A stretch of 64,000 nt of DNA from Porphyrobacter sp. CACIAM 03H1 (GCF_002215495.1 NZ_CP021378.1:2542764-2606763); one strand, 5' to 3'; positions 7,990-16,080 are shown, counted from the first letter of the stretch. The notes: generated by a model not told the origin, from the letters alone. Translations and numbers: made by a program.

Positions 7990-8403
7990 TCAGCGCGCCG
8001 CCACGAGCTTCACCGCACCGTGATCGTCGGTGTGGTCGCCGTGACGGTGATGCAGGTGCCCGTCGTGGACGAAGTCCATGTGATCGCCGTGCTGCACGGT
8101 CATGTGTTCCTCGCCGGCATGGCCGTGGGCGTGATCGTCGGTGGTGACGCGGCTGACCAGTTCCTCGGCATCGGGATTGCTGTCGGTAACCTCGAGCACA
8201 TGTTCGTCGACATGGCCATCGTGCGCGCGGTGGAGATGCCCGTCATGCAGATAATCGACATGGCCGTTGTGGTCGATAGCCTGATGGCCGCAGCCCTTGG
8301 CGTGGGCATGGCCTTCGTGCCCGCCGTGAATCACCTCGTGCGCCATCGCCGGCGCGGCGAACAGGGGCAGCGCCAGCATGGCGCAGTACAGGGATCGGTT
8401 CAT
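7990..8403 (-). CDS. Histidine-rich exported protein, putative metal binder, 137 aa
   Basis: I set the start at 8403 (MNRSLYCAM) with GGAGG 9 bases upstream; a start five codons earlier lacks this. The signal peptide ends about AMA-H. The mature chain is full of His and Asp in irregular repeats (HEVIHGGHEGHAHAKGCGH, HDGHLHRAHDGHVDEH, HDGHLHHRHGDHTDDH). DYLHDGHLHRAHDG and DFVHDGHLHHRHGD are clearly two copies of one unit, about 60 residues apart. Such composition points to zinc, copper or nickel binding in the periplasm. No catalytic domain is seen and the family is not recognised. Confidence 0.75.
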   Translation of the reverse strand: MNRSLYCAMLALPLFAAPAMAHEVIHGGHEGHAHAKGCGHQAIDHNGHVDYLHDGHLHRAHDGHVDEHVLEVTDSNPDAEELVSRVTTDDHAHGHAGEEHMTVQHGDHMDFVHDGHLHHRHGDHTDDHGAVKLVAAR

Positions 8404-8481
8404 TCGCGTGTCCTCCACTTGCGACGATCCCGCCCCTCTCTTACCCTATCCGCTGCGCGACGTCACTCGAAAAACCATGAT

Positions 8482-8496
8482 ACATTAGCACATTAG
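8482..8496. repeat. Direct repeat ACATTAG-C-ACATTAG
   Basis: Two ACATTAG units (8482-8488 and 8490-8496) are separated by one base, in a short AT-rich patch (8471-8497) between the divergently transcribed His-rich gene and argG. This is where a metal-responsive operator for the His-rich gene could sit. It does not match a Fur or Zur palindrome I know. Confidence 0.3.
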
Positions 8497-8590
8497 CTCG
8501 GCGCCGCAGCTGCTGGCCGATTGCCCGATTGCCCCGCCCCGCGCGCACTGTTAGGGGCGCGCGCGTCAGTCTCCCAAGGAACCCCTCTCC

Positions 8591-9811
8591 ATGGCCCAGC
8601 CCCAGAAAGTCGTCCTCGCCTATTCGGGCGGTCTCGATACCAGCGTCATCGCCAAGTGGCTGAGCGTCGAACGGGGCCTCGAGGTCGTCACCTTCACCGC
8701 CGATCTGGGGCAAGGCGAGGAGATCGAACCCGCGCGCGCCAAGGCCCGCGCCATGGGCATCCCCGACGAGCACATCTTCATCGAGGACCTGCGCGAGGAA
8801 TTCGTGCGCGATTTCGTCTTCCCGATGATGCGCGCCAATGCCCGCTACGAGGGCGACTATCTGCTCGGCACCTCGATCGCCCGGCCGCTGATCTCCAAGC
8901 GCCTCGTCGAGATCGCCCACGCCACCGGCGCCGACTTCATCGCCCACGGCGCGACCGGCAAAGGCAACGACCAGGTGCGCTTCGAGCTCTCGGCCTATGC
9001 GCTCGATCCCAATATCAAGGTGATCGCCCCGTGGCGCGAGTGGGACCTGACCAGCCGCACTGCCCTGATCGCCTGGGCCGAGGCGCACCAGATCCAGGTG
9101 CCCAAGGACAAGCGCGGCGACAGCCCCTTCTCGACCGACGCCAACCTCCTGCACACCTCGTCCGAGGGCAAGGTGCTGGAGGACCCGTGGGAGGAAACCC
9201 CCGACTACGTCTATTCGCGCACGGTCAATCCCGAGGACGCGCCCGATACGCCCGAATACATCACGGTGGATTTCGAGAAGGGTGACGGCGTGGCGCTGAA
9301 CGGCGAGGCGATGAGCCCCGCGAACCTACTCGCCGCGCTCAACGACCTCGGCCGCAAGCACGGCATCGGCCGGCTCGATCTCGTCGAGAACCGCTTCGTC
9401 GGCATGAAGAGCCGCGGGATGTACGAAACCCCCGGCGGCGAGATCTACGCCCGCGCGCATCGCGGGATCGAACAGATCACCCTCGATCGCGGCGCAGCGC
9501 ACCTCAAGGACGAGCTGATGCCGCGCTATGCGGAGCTGATCTACAACGGCTTCTGGTTCTCGCCCGAGCGCGAGATGCTGCAAGCCGCCATCGACCACAG
9601 CCAGGACAAGGTGACGGGCACGGTGCGGCTGAAGCTCTACAAGGGGCTGGCCAGCGTGGTGGGCCGCAAGTCGCCCTATTCGCTCTATTCGGAAGCCCAC
9701 GTGACCTTCGAGGACGACGCCGGGGCGTATGACCAGAAGGACGCCGAGGGCTTCATCAAGCTCAACGGCCTGCGCCTGAGGCTCCTGTCGCGCCGCAATC
9801 GCGACGCCTGA
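8591..9811 (+). CDS. argG: Argininosuccinate synthase, 406 aa
   Basis: [11 protein letters not shown] near residue 12 is the ATP-pyrophosphatase SGGxDS loop. [36 protein letters not shown] and [15 protein letters not shown] are all ArgG signatures. The enzyme joins citrulline and aspartate with ATP hydrolysis to AMP in arginine synthesis. Length is normal for the family, and AAGGA lies about 12 bases before ATG. It stands alone; the next protein gene is almost 1 kb away. Confidence 0.97.
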   Translation: MAQPQKVVLAYSGGLDTSVIAKWLSVERGLEVVTFTADLGQGEEIEPARAKARAMGIPDEHIFIEDLREEFVRDFVFPMMRANARYEGDYLLGTSIARPLISKRLVEIAHATGADFIAHGATGKGNDQVRFELSAYALDPNIKVIAPWREWDLTSRTALIAWAEAHQIQVPKDKRGDSPFSTDANLLHTSSEGKVLEDPWEETPDYVYSRTVNPEDAPDTPEYITVDFEKGDGVALNGEAMSPANLLAALNDLGRKHGIGRLDLVENRFVGMKSRGMYETPGGEIYARAHRGIEQITLDRGAAHLKDELMPRYAELIYNGFWFSPEREMLQAAIDHSQDKVTGTVRLKLYKGLASVVGRKSPYSLYSEAHVTFEDDAGAYDQKDAEGFIKLNGLRLRLLSRRNRDA

Positions 9812-10039
9812 TCCGCGATCCCGAATGGGGAAAACCGAGTCGCGGCGCTCGTCGCAGCGGCACGGCGCCCTTATCGTGACAGTTTGAAGGCAGTTTCGTT
9901 CCTGCTTTCCCCTCCGCTTCGCGACAAATGCGACGAAGCGTTGAGTTATCCACTCGTGTCCACAGGCCAGATGGCCCGAAGTGGAAAACTCGCCTGCGGA
10001 AATGTTGCCAGAACGCCGATTCAGGCGCACTTTCAACCT
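9812..10039. other. Intergenic leader before the structured region
   Basis: No credible reading frame. A 7-bp stem-loop CGCTTCG/CGAAGCG (9915-9921/9934-9940) could terminate argG transcription or belong to the following RNA. TTATCCACT (9946-9954) differs by one base from the DnaA box consensus but is isolated. I see no convincing -35/-10 pair for the downstream RNA. Confidence 0.5.
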
Positions 10040-10580
10040 GTCTTCGGGATACGAAGCAACCGGACCGGAAGGCCGCAAGGCTCTGAAGAACCGGAGGTTT
10101 TTATCCCAAGGATGGCGGTGACATCTGTCCACGCGCCGATCTGGAGACGGCATGCAGGAGGCTTCGGCCAAAGGCAAGTCGGCTCAATTCAAGGGTTGGA
10201 GCGACGCGGTGGCACCGGACAGGCCAAGAACCTGGCCGTACGGCGAGTGCAGCGGAAACGGCGAGAGCCCCCAAGCCGCAGTTCTTGCAGACGGTAAAGG
10301 GACGCGGTCTCGGCCAGGCGGAAGCGCGCGGCGGCGGAAAGCGGAGGACTTCGGTCCGAGGCGGAACGCCAAGCCAGCCGGAAGCAGGGCCGGATGCCGG
10401 CGCGAGCGCCGGTGACAAATCTCTGGCAGGGCCGGCCGCAAGGCGCAGGCAGCGAGAGGCTAGACATCGGGCGCCAAGCATGGCCCCAGGCAAATGAGGC
10501 CGAAGGTTCGCCGGAGGCATCACGAGCGGGGTCATCCACACGCCGGTGAGAGTGGGGTCGGCAGCGATGCCGGCCCCATT
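10040..10580 (+). ncRNA. Candidate large structured non-coding RNA
   Basis: No reading frame here has protein-like composition. Hairpins on the + strand: CTTCG-ggata-CGAAG (10042-10056); GGCC-GCAA-GGCT (10071-10082, GNRA loop); GGCG+GTG with CAC+CGCC (10114-10137); GGC-TTCG-GCC (10160-10169); GGCCA/TGGCC (10222-10237); GGAC-TTCG-GTCC (10346-10357); CCGGCG-CGAG-CGCCGG (10397-10412); GCC-GCAA-GGC (10435-10444). The last is GGGGTCGG/CCGGCCCC (10554-10577), a terminator-like stem without a T-run. The density of UUCG and GNRA loops is characteristic of folded RNA. It lacks the RNase P, tmRNA and SRP signatures I know. Strand and ends are inferred from the UUCG/GNRA loops and the 3' stem. Confidence 0.6.
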
Positions 10581-10786
10581 TGCATTCCGGACTTTCCCCT
10601 TGCCCGTTTGCGAGCCTTGAAGCCGATTCGCCGCCCCAGAAGGCTTCTAACCCATGCAATGGACGGCCAGCCGTTCCAACGGTTCGTCGCATCTCCGGTG
10701 CGACTCGGGCCCGACTCGAAGCGTCGCAGCGATGAAAGCCTAACCTGGTTTGCCTTTCGCTACGGGCCCGCTGTATCGGCGCCGCC

Positions 10787-11341
10787 ATGCGAACGGGAAC
10801 GCATTTCGATGGCCGCAGCGCCCGCAGCCTGACCGCGAAGAGCCTTCAGGCTCTCGCTGTCGCTGGCCTGCTCGGCCTCATGCCGCTCGCCGCATCCTCG
10901 GCAGCCGCCCCCGACGCGGCCGCCCCGCGGGTCGATGCCGCGACCAGCGCCGCCGTGATCGAGCTCGTGCCGGTCCAGCCCAGCGCCGAAGTGACCGCCC
11001 CCGCCCCCGCAATCGAAGAGCGCGCGCCCTCCGCGCCGCAGGACACCGTGATCGGGCGCGGCAGCGCGTCCTACTACGCCGCCAGGTTCCACGGCCAGCG
11101 CACCGCCAACGGTGAACGCTTCGACAATACCGACATGACCGCCGCGCACCGCACCCTGCCCTTCGGCAGCCTCGTGCGCGTAACCAACCCGGCCAATGGC
11201 CGCAGCGTGGTGGTGCGGATCAACGACCGTGGGCCCTTCACCCGCGGCCGCATGATCGACGTGAGCCGCGCCGCCGCCGAGGAACTCGGGCTCGTCGCGC
11301 GCGGCCATGCGACGGTGGAACTCGCCCTCGTCGCCGACTGA
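10787..11341 (+). CDS. RlpA-like double-psi beta-barrel protein, 184 aa
   Basis: A signal peptide or membrane anchor (about residues 17-42) precedes a Pro/Ala-rich linker. The RlpA barrel spans about residues 88-182: GSASYYAARFHGQRTANGE, then MTAAHRTLPFGSLVRVTN and RINDRGPF with the conserved Asp, then RMIDVSRAAAEELG. The family includes septal lytic transglycosylases that cut glycan strands without stem peptides. No SPOR domain is present, so septal targeting is not supported. Start codon choice is uncertain because no clear ribosome site precedes ATG 10787. Confidence 0.87.
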   Translation: MRTGTHFDGRSARSLTAKSLQALAVAGLLGLMPLAASSAAAPDAAAPRVDAATSAAVIELVPVQPSAEVTAPAPAIEERAPSAPQDTVIGRGSASYYAARFHGQRTANGERFDNTDMTAAHRTLPFGSLVRVTNPANGRSVVVRINDRGPFTRGRMIDVSRAAAEELGLVARGHATVELALVAD

Positions 11342-11347
11342 TCCCGT

Positions 11348-11731
11348 TCAGGGGTTTTCGGAATAGGTCATTTCCAGCGCCGCCGTATCGCCGGTGATCT
11401 TCAGCTTCATGCGCGCCGTCACGCGGTTCGAGGTGTTGCGCAGCAGCGCCTGCTCCCCGGGCGCGAAGCGGGCCTCGACCAGGCCGCCGGGCGCCACCGT
11501 CCCCCGCTCCACCGGCTGCGCACCGGGCAGCTTTCCGAGCACCACCACCGCGACCTTGCCCGAATTGCGCCCGGTCACCTCGAATGCGCCGGGCTGCCCG
11601 CCGCCGAGCTCGAAGGTCTGGCCGGGCTCGATCTGGAGGCCGGACGTGATCTCGCCCGCCTGCGTGCCTGCGGCCAGCGCAAGGGCGACAGCGACCAGCG
11701 GCAGGGCATTTCGTTTGGTGAACAGTCTCAT
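11348..11731 (-). CDS. Exported hypothetical protein, 127 aa
   Basis: The signal peptide runs from MRLFTKRNALPLV to about TQA-G (residue 25). The rest is predicted beta-rich (GQTFELGGGQPGAFEVTG, ARFAPGEQALLRNTS). GGAGC lies 8-12 bases before the start. No family is recognised. It converges with the RlpA-like gene, leaving only 6 bases between. Confidence 0.7.
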   Translation of the reverse strand: MRLFTKRNALPLVAVALALAAGTQAGEITSGLQIEPGQTFELGGGQPGAFEVTGRNSGKVAVVVLGKLPGAQPVERGTVAPGGLVEARFAPGEQALLRNTSNRVTARMKLKITGDTAALEMTYSENP

Positions 11732-11824
11732 CGGGCGCTCCTTCGCGCTGCCCCGTCCGCTCGGATCTACGCCCTCGGCGCGCCGGCGGATGCATCCGCC
11801 TGACGATAGCGCGGAACGCGCCTC

Positions 11825-13321
11825 TTGTCTGGCGGCACGGCGCGGCTAGGAACGTCGTCCTGCTGTCCGATCCGCGCCGCAAGAGGGGCTTGCGCCGCCG
11901 GGGATGCGGCAGCTTGCCGGGGGGTTTTCGCCATCACGCTCACGCTTGCGCTGATCCTCGCCTATGTCGCCGCCCAGGTCTCGCTTGCGCTGTGGGCAGG
12001 GCGCGGGGCGAAGTCCGATGCCGACTATCTCGTCGCCGGCCGCTCGCTCGGCCCCTTCGCCGTGGGTATGAGCCTGTTCGCCACATGGTTCGCCTCCGAA
12101 AGCCTGATCGCGACCTCGGGCGAGGTGGCGCGCGACGGGCTCGCGGGGGCGCGGGCCGAGCCCTTCGCCTATGCCATCGGCATCCTCGCCATCGCCCTTT
12201 TCTTCGCCCATCGCCTCAGGAGCGGGGGCTTCATCACCATCGCCGACTTCCTGCGCGAGCGCTTCGGCGGCCAGACCGAGCGCCTCGCCGCAGGGGTGAT
12301 CGCGCTTTCGGCCACCACTTGGTCGGCGGCGCAACTCTTTGCTTTCGCGACAATCATCGCGGGCGCATCGGGGCTCGACTTCGCCACCTCGCTGATCGGC
12401 GCGACCTTGCTGGTGATGACCTACACCCTGTTCGGCGGCCTGGCCGGCGACGTCGTCACCGACATCGTGCAGGGCGCGATCATCATTGTCGCGATCCTGA
12501 TCCTGTTCGCCCTGATGGTGGATGCCTCGGGAGGCCTTGCCGCCATGTGGGCCGCAGCCCCCGCCACCGTGTGGAGCTTCACCGCGCCGGGCGAGACCTG
12601 GGTGGAACGCCTTGAACTGTGGCTCATTCCCATCGCCGGCACCATGGTCAGCCAGGAGGCGCTCGCCCGCACGCTCGGGGCCCGCTCGCCCGAGGTGGCG
12701 CGGCGGGGCGCGCTGCTGGGGGCGGCGATCTATCTCACCGTGGGGCTGATCCCGGTGAGCTTCGGCCTGTTCGGCCCGCAGCTCGGCCTCCCGCTGGGGG
12801 CGGACGAGGCCTATCTGCCGAGCCTTGCGGGCGCGCTGTTCCCCGGCTGGCTGATGATCATCTTCACCGGCGCGCTGGTTTCCGCGATCCTCTCCTCGGT
12901 CGATTCCGCCCTGCTCGCGGTCTCGGCGGTGATCACCGAAAACGGCTACAAGCGCCTGAATCCGAACGCTTCTCCCCTCCAGCTTCTGCGCGCGGCGCGG
13001 ACCGCGACCGTGGCTGCGGCGGCGCTCGCGGCGGGGCTGGCGCTGCAGGGGGAGTCCCTGCGCAACCTCGTGCTCGACGCCGGGGCGATCGCGGCGGTGC
13101 TGGCGGTGCCGATCATCGTCGGCCTCGCCCGATGGTCGACCAGCGCGCGGGCGGCGGCGGGGGCGATCCTCGTGCAGGCGGCGGTGCTGGGGGTGCTCGA
13201 CTACGGGTTCGGGATGCCCGGCGCCTTCCTGTGGATGCTGGCGAGCGGCGCGGCGAGTTTCGCCGCCATCACCGCCTGGGAACGCCGCCGCACCGCCCCG
13301 CAGGCACCGACCACCCCCTGA
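11825..13321 (+). CDS. Sodium:solute symporter family (SSF) transporter
   Basis: About 12-13 hydrophobic helices with SSF features: DADYLVAGRSLGPFAVGMSLFATWFASES, FITIADFLRERFGG, and SAILSSVDSALLAVSA near the expected sodium-site helix. It is an inner-membrane Na+-coupled importer of unknown solute. The 5' end is uncertain. The only standard start is TTG 11825, which adds a Cys-rich non-hydrophobic leader and has no ribosome site. Homology begins at about ITLTLALILAYV, where codon 11933 is ATC preceded by a GGGGGG run, with no ATG/GTG/TTG in frame nearby. The annotated start should therefore be treated as provisional. Confidence 0.85.
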   Translation: MSGGTARLGTSSCCPIRAARGACAAGDAAACRGVFAITLTLALILAYVAAQVSLALWAGRGAKSDADYLVAGRSLGPFAVGMSLFATWFASESLIATSGEVARDGLAGARAEPFAYAIGILAIALFFAHRLRSGGFITIADFLRERFGGQTERLAAGVIALSATTWSAAQLFAFATIIAGASGLDFATSLIGATLLVMTYTLFGGLAGDVVTDIVQGAIIIVAILILFALMVDASGGLAAMWAAAPATVWSFTAPGETWVERLELWLIPIAGTMVSQEALARTLGARSPEVARRGALLGAAIYLTVGLIPVSFGLFGPQLGLPLGADEAYLPSLAGALFPGWLMIIFTGALVSAILSSVDSALLAVSAVITENGYKRLNPNASPLQLLRAARTATVAAAALAAGLALQGESLRNLVLDAGAIAAVLAVPIIVGLARWSTSARAAAGAILVQAAVLGVLDYGFGMPGAFLWMLASGAASFAAITAWERRRTAPQAPTTP

Positions 13322-13469
13322 CGACCGCGCAACGACCGCGCGACGACCTGCACACGACATCGCGATACCCGCGCGCAAAAGCGCCGCCGCGAGGGGGGCG
13401 CGGGCGCGCGATGTTCCATGATGTCAGAGCTTTGGCCGCAAGGTCCACGGCTGCGGGGCAAAATGCCGC

Positions 13470-13709
13470 TCACCAGATGGGCAGCCGCCCGTCCCCGCAG
13501 ATCAGCCGCTCGTTCGCGAGCACGATGGCGCGCGCCTCCTCGTTGACCGGCGCGGCCTGCCCGATGCGGCCCGCTTCGACATGGGAGAGCCACTCCGCGA
13601 CGAAGCCCTGCCCCCCGGGATCGCGCCAATCGGTCGGCCCGACGGGGAGTTTTTGCGATGGATCGACGGGCGCGAGCGGGGTGTGGGAAAGCGCAAAGGT
13701 TCGGATCAT
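13470..13709 (-). CDS. Small hypothetical protein, 79 aa
   Basis: ATG 13709 has AGGAG 12-16 bases upstream. The composition is protein-like (MIRTFALSHTPLAPVDPSQK, ending LICGDGRLPIW), with no signal peptide or membrane segment. I do not recognise the family. The tail CGDGRLPIW looks like a conserved structural end rather than random sequence. Confidence 0.5.
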   Translation of the reverse strand: MIRTFALSHTPLAPVDPSQKLPVGPTDWRDPGGQGFVAEWLSHVEAGRIGQAAPVNEEARAIVLANERLICGDGRLPIW

Positions 13710-14001
13710 GGGCGCGGGGCTCCTGGCGAGCGGCTGAGCAAAACAGCGCCCGCCCCCCGCAACCTCTCCTCCGCCCTGCCTGCCCGAGCCCCGGCCTGCG
13801 CGTTATGCACGGCGCGCCGAGGGGCTGGCGGGACGAGCGCGTGGGGTGGGAGGTTCGCTTGCGCAGGGCCGACGCCTGCGCGGGAGGGTAGAGGGGGTCT
13901 GGGGGTGTAGGAAAATGCTGTTTTCGGGTCTAAGGCATGAATCATTGAGAGGAAAAGCAGCGCTGACTTGACATGTTCTCCCTATGTTCCTAAGGAGTGA
14001 G
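13710..14001. other. Intergenic boundary of the low-GC island
   Basis: The first 190 bases are GC-rich like the chromosome; base composition drops from about 13900 onward. TTGACA at 13968-13973 is a good -35 hexamer, but I find no -10 at proper spacing before the AAGGAG ribosome site at 13992-13997. AAGCAGCG at 13955-13962 matches 8 bases of the 14-bp repeat at 15981-15994 and 16094-16107; this is too short to call an attachment site. Confidence 0.4.
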
Positions 14002-14394
14002 ATGGAAGGATACATCAAATTCTGCCGCCGCCTCACACTGGTGGGATTGGGCGTGGCTGTTGGGATCATCGCAGCAAGCGAACCGAATGTGTCCTTCGTG
14101 GTTTCGACCAACATGAAGTACACAGACCTAGTCGCTGTAATCTTGACAGCACTTGGGGTCATTCTAGCTGCACTTGCAGCAGTAATTGGCCTTTTAGCCT
14201 ATATAAATTGGCAGAGATTTGAAAATAATGTACAAATTAAAGTTGAAGAGTATTTAAACAACTTTGTTAAACCCACGGAGCGTTATGAAGCCATCCGTGA
14301 CCTCATTGAGGATCACAAGGAAAAAACTCGTCGGTTATTAGAGGCGGAGAAAGAAATCGAAAACCTAAGCAAATTTGATGAGAATCAAATATGA
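14002..14394 (+). CDS. Small two-helix membrane protein, 130 aa, first gene of low-GC island
   Basis: ATG 14002 is preferred over ATG 13984 because AAGGAG lies 4-9 bases before it. There are two hydrophobic segments, about residues 10-26 (TLVGLGVAVGIIAA) and 43-67 (LVAVILTALGVILAALAAVIGLLAYI). A charged cytosolic coiled-coil-like tail follows (EEYLNNFVKPTERYEAI, then EKTRRLLEAEKEIENL). Bases 14221-14280 contain only 17 G+C of 60, very unlike the surrounding chromosome. No family is recognised. It overlaps the next gene by ATGA, so it is probably expressed together with the metallopeptidase and beta-family gene as an acquired unit. Confidence 0.7.
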   Translation: MEGYIKFCRRLTLVGLGVAVGIIAASEPNVSFVVSTNMKYTDLVAVILTALGVILAALAAVIGLLAYINWQRFENNVQIKVEEYLNNFVKPTERYEAIRDLIEDHKEKTRRLLEAEKEIENLSKFDENQI

Positions 14395-14867
14395 TTACGG
14401 ACACTCAGCGATCGATACTTCAGCGGCATCTTTCTGAGGTGCCAGTTAAACTCGGCGCCCTTGCCAGCGAGCTTGGCTTGGAAGTTTTCAAATCGCCGCT
14501 GCGCCCTGGTATATCTGGCCTCATTGAGCCTTCGCATAGTGCGCCGAGTGGATTTCGGATTAAAATCAATCGCCACGAAAGCGTCGAACGCCAACGGTTC
14601 ACGCTAGCCCATGAGATCTCTCATTTTCTGCTTCATCGAGAGCTGATCAGAAATGGCGTCATTGACGACACGATGTACCGCTCTAACCTGAGCAGCAGGC
14701 ACGAGATCGAAGCAAATAAGCTTGCATCAAAAATCGTTATGCCGGAGGCTGCGGTTGACATGCTGCGGAGAAAATACTCAGGCCACTCATTCGAGGAAAT
14801 GACTCACCTCATGGCAAAGGACTTACGCGTCTCTGAACCGGCGATGAGGATTAAGCTTGGAGGGTAG
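14391..14867 (+). CDS. ImmA/IrrE-type zinc metallopeptidase, 158 aa
   Basis: FTLAHEISHFLLH places the HExxH zinc site at residues 74-78, and SSRHEIEANKLASKIVMPE (about 102-120) is the downstream glutamate helix of the ImmA/IrrE family (PF06114). Unlike ImmA proteins paired with a phage repressor, it has no helix-turn-helix region, and no XRE gene lies nearby. Relatives cleave repressors to induce mobile elements or stress responses. Here the partner may be the membrane protein before it (overlap ATGA) or the beta-family protein, whose ATG follows the stop directly. Confidence 0.85.
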   Translation: MITDTQRSILQRHLSEVPVKLGALASELGLEVFKSPLRPGISGLIEPSHSAPSGFRIKINRHESVERQRFTLAHEISHFLLHRELIRNGVIDDTMYRSNLSSRHEIEANKLASKIVMPEAAVDMLRRKYSGHSFEEMTHLMAKDLRVSEPAMRIKLGG

Positions 14868-15935
14868 ATGCTCAAGGGTCGAGAATACGTACCTTTATTG
14901 TACACGCGACTTGCTGAGATTCGCGCGATGCGTGAGCTACCCGAAAGCAGCAAAAACTTGATGGTGCCCGTTTTCAAGTTGCGCCCTTGGCTAAACTCCA
15001 AAGAACTAGATCGCGCAGTTGAGGTCGTCGAAGAAGCCGTAGGCAACCGGCTCTACGGACTTGATCTCGATGAGTTCAAGCTCAACTTAAATCCTGACCC
15101 GTCGAAAACAGCCGCTACACAGTTCTTGCAGCTGTTTGAAAAAGCCGAGGGATATAAAAATTACTACGACTTGGTCGCATCAGGACCAAATCGAGTGCCC
15201 GTCTTTCGAGGCATCAACGATGCGGACTTGGAAATAGAGAAACAGATTGAACATATTCTCCATATCGATCGCGGTGTCTTTGTTCGAGCTAAGGTCGGGG
15301 AGCCGGGCTCACTCCTCGAAATAGCGCGAAAATTGGCCGAAAACGATATTGACAACGCAGTCTTTATCATCGACTGCGGCTGGGGTCGAGACTTACTTGT
15401 CTCTGCGGCTCTTGCATCTCAGTTCGCTCAAAGACTTGTGAATACTTCCGATAAATTTGAAATTGTCATCGCAGGTAGCAGTTTTCCTGATGACTTCAAA
15501 GGACTCGGAGAACGATTTACGATACCAGCTATTGAAAGACAGCTGTATTTTGAGGTACGACGTCAAGTCAACTTCGATGCGCTCTATTATGGAGATTGGG
15601 GCAGTACGAGACCACCGACTGACCCGATACCAATGAAGCATGTTCCGCGCATAGATACCGCTAGGTCAACCGACTGGGTTTGCTGGAGAAGTGAAGATGA
15701 TGAAACTTACGTTGAGGTCGCTCAGCGTGTCATCACAGACCCAGCATGGGACGGAAAGCTGGGAATTTGGGGCGAGTACATGGTTGTTGCAACTGCCGAA
15801 GAAGAGGCTGTACGAATAAAGGCTCCTGCCATGGCCGCCGCCGTCCGAGTGAACATCCATCTCCATCAGCAAGCTAACTTCGACAATCCAGGAGGATTGC
15901 ATGTCGGTGATGAAGCTGTAGGTGACGATCTCTAG
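14868..15935 (+). CDS. Beta-family protein (Pfam Beta_protein-like), 355 aa
   Basis: The N-terminus YVPLLYTRLAEIRAMREL, then LMVPVFKLRPW, then GNRLYGLDLDEF follows the pattern of beta-family proteins (Y-P-L-l...E..al..L, then P-v-f). Later, VFIIDCGW and FEIVIAGSSFP fit a TIM-barrel-like series of strands. FEVRRQ, LYYGDWGSTRP and WVCWRSED are typical later blocks. The family is found in prophages and anti-phage gene neighbourhoods; its biochemical role is not established. It is transcribed as the last gene of the low-GC unit, starting on the base after the metallopeptidase stop. The C-terminus (VNIHLHQQANFDNPGG) is His/Asn-rich. Confidence 0.7.
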   Translation: MLKGREYVPLLYTRLAEIRAMRELPESSKNLMVPVFKLRPWLNSKELDRAVEVVEEAVGNRLYGLDLDEFKLNLNPDPSKTAATQFLQLFEKAEGYKNYYDLVASGPNRVPVFRGINDADLEIEKQIEHILHIDRGVFVRAKVGEPGSLLEIARKLAENDIDNAVFIIDCGWGRDLLVSAALASQFAQRLVNTSDKFEIVIAGSSFPDDFKGLGERFTIPAIERQLYFEVRRQVNFDALYYGDWGSTRPPTDPIPMKHVPRIDTARSTDWVCWRSEDDETYVEVAQRVITDPAWDGKLGIWGEYMVVATAEEEAVRIKAPAMAAAVRVNIHLHQQANFDNPGGLHVGDEAVGDDL

Positions 15936-15941
15936 CGGTGC

Positions 15942-15973
15942 TAGGCAAGTTCAGGACTGGTTATGCTTGCCTA
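15942..15973. terminator. Bidirectional stem-loop TAGGCAAG/CTTGCCTA
   Basis: TAGGCAAG (15942-15949) is the exact inverse of CTTGCCTA (15966-15973), with a 16-base loop. It lies 7 bases after the island's last stop, and on the minus strand it overlaps the stop of the duplicated uvrA tail. There is no T-run. It may serve either direction or be a recombination-related inverted repeat. Confidence 0.45.
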
Positions 15974-16030
15974 CTGTTGGAGCAGCGGCTTGAGATACCG
16001 CCCCGTAAAGCTCCGCTCCACCTTCACCAT
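15971..16030 (-). pseudogene. Duplicated, diverged uvrA 3'-end remnant
   Basis: Reading the minus strand from ATG 16030 to TAG 15971-15973 gives MVKVERSFTGRYLKPLLQQ. The intact uvrA ends [15 protein letters not shown], so RSFTG-YLKPLL is shared. At DNA level the longest exact match is 14 bases (15981-15994 versus 16094-16107). The differing codons (TTT for TTC, TAT for TAC, CGG for GCC) show it is not a recent copy of the resident gene. It lies between the low-GC island and uvrA in the same orientation as uvrA. It is most simply a scar of insertion or recombination at the uvrA 3' end using a foreign uvrA terminus. Confidence 0.75.
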
Positions 16031-16055
16031 CCTTCGACAAGCTCAGGACAGGCTC
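16031..16055. repeat. REP-like intergenic element (CTTCGACAAGCTCAGGA type)
   Basis: The core CCTTCGACAAGCTCAGGACA is a widespread bacterial intergenic repeat motif. It separates the intact uvrA stop from the uvrA-tail remnant and may have provided homology for rearrangement. Confidence 0.55.
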
Positions 16056-16080
16056 GGTTGCCGGCTACCCTCGCCCTGCA

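Noticed and set aside
8441..9154. Long antisense reading frame over argG and many others over sucA, rpoA, fusA
   Set aside because: They are shadows of strongly identified genes in other frames.
9946..10540. DnaA-box-like words TTATCCACT (9946-9954) and TCATCCACA (10532-10540), suggesting a replication origin
   Set aside because: Only two imperfect boxes almost 600 bases apart, no AT-rich unwinding region between, and no origin-linked genes nearby.
10189..10788. Open reading frame of 199 codons on the minus strand and shorter ones on plus across 9.9-10.8 kb
   Set aside because: Arg/Pro/Ser-rich composition typical of frame shadows in GC-rich DNA, no ribosome site, no motif; the RNA explanation fits better.
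13955..13962. AAGCAGCG as a left attachment repeat for the island
   Set aside because: Eight bases only; expected by chance. A site-specific integrase is also absent in the window.
13968..13996. TTGACA as the island promoter
   Set aside because: No -10 hexamer at 16-18 base spacing; kept only as a remark.
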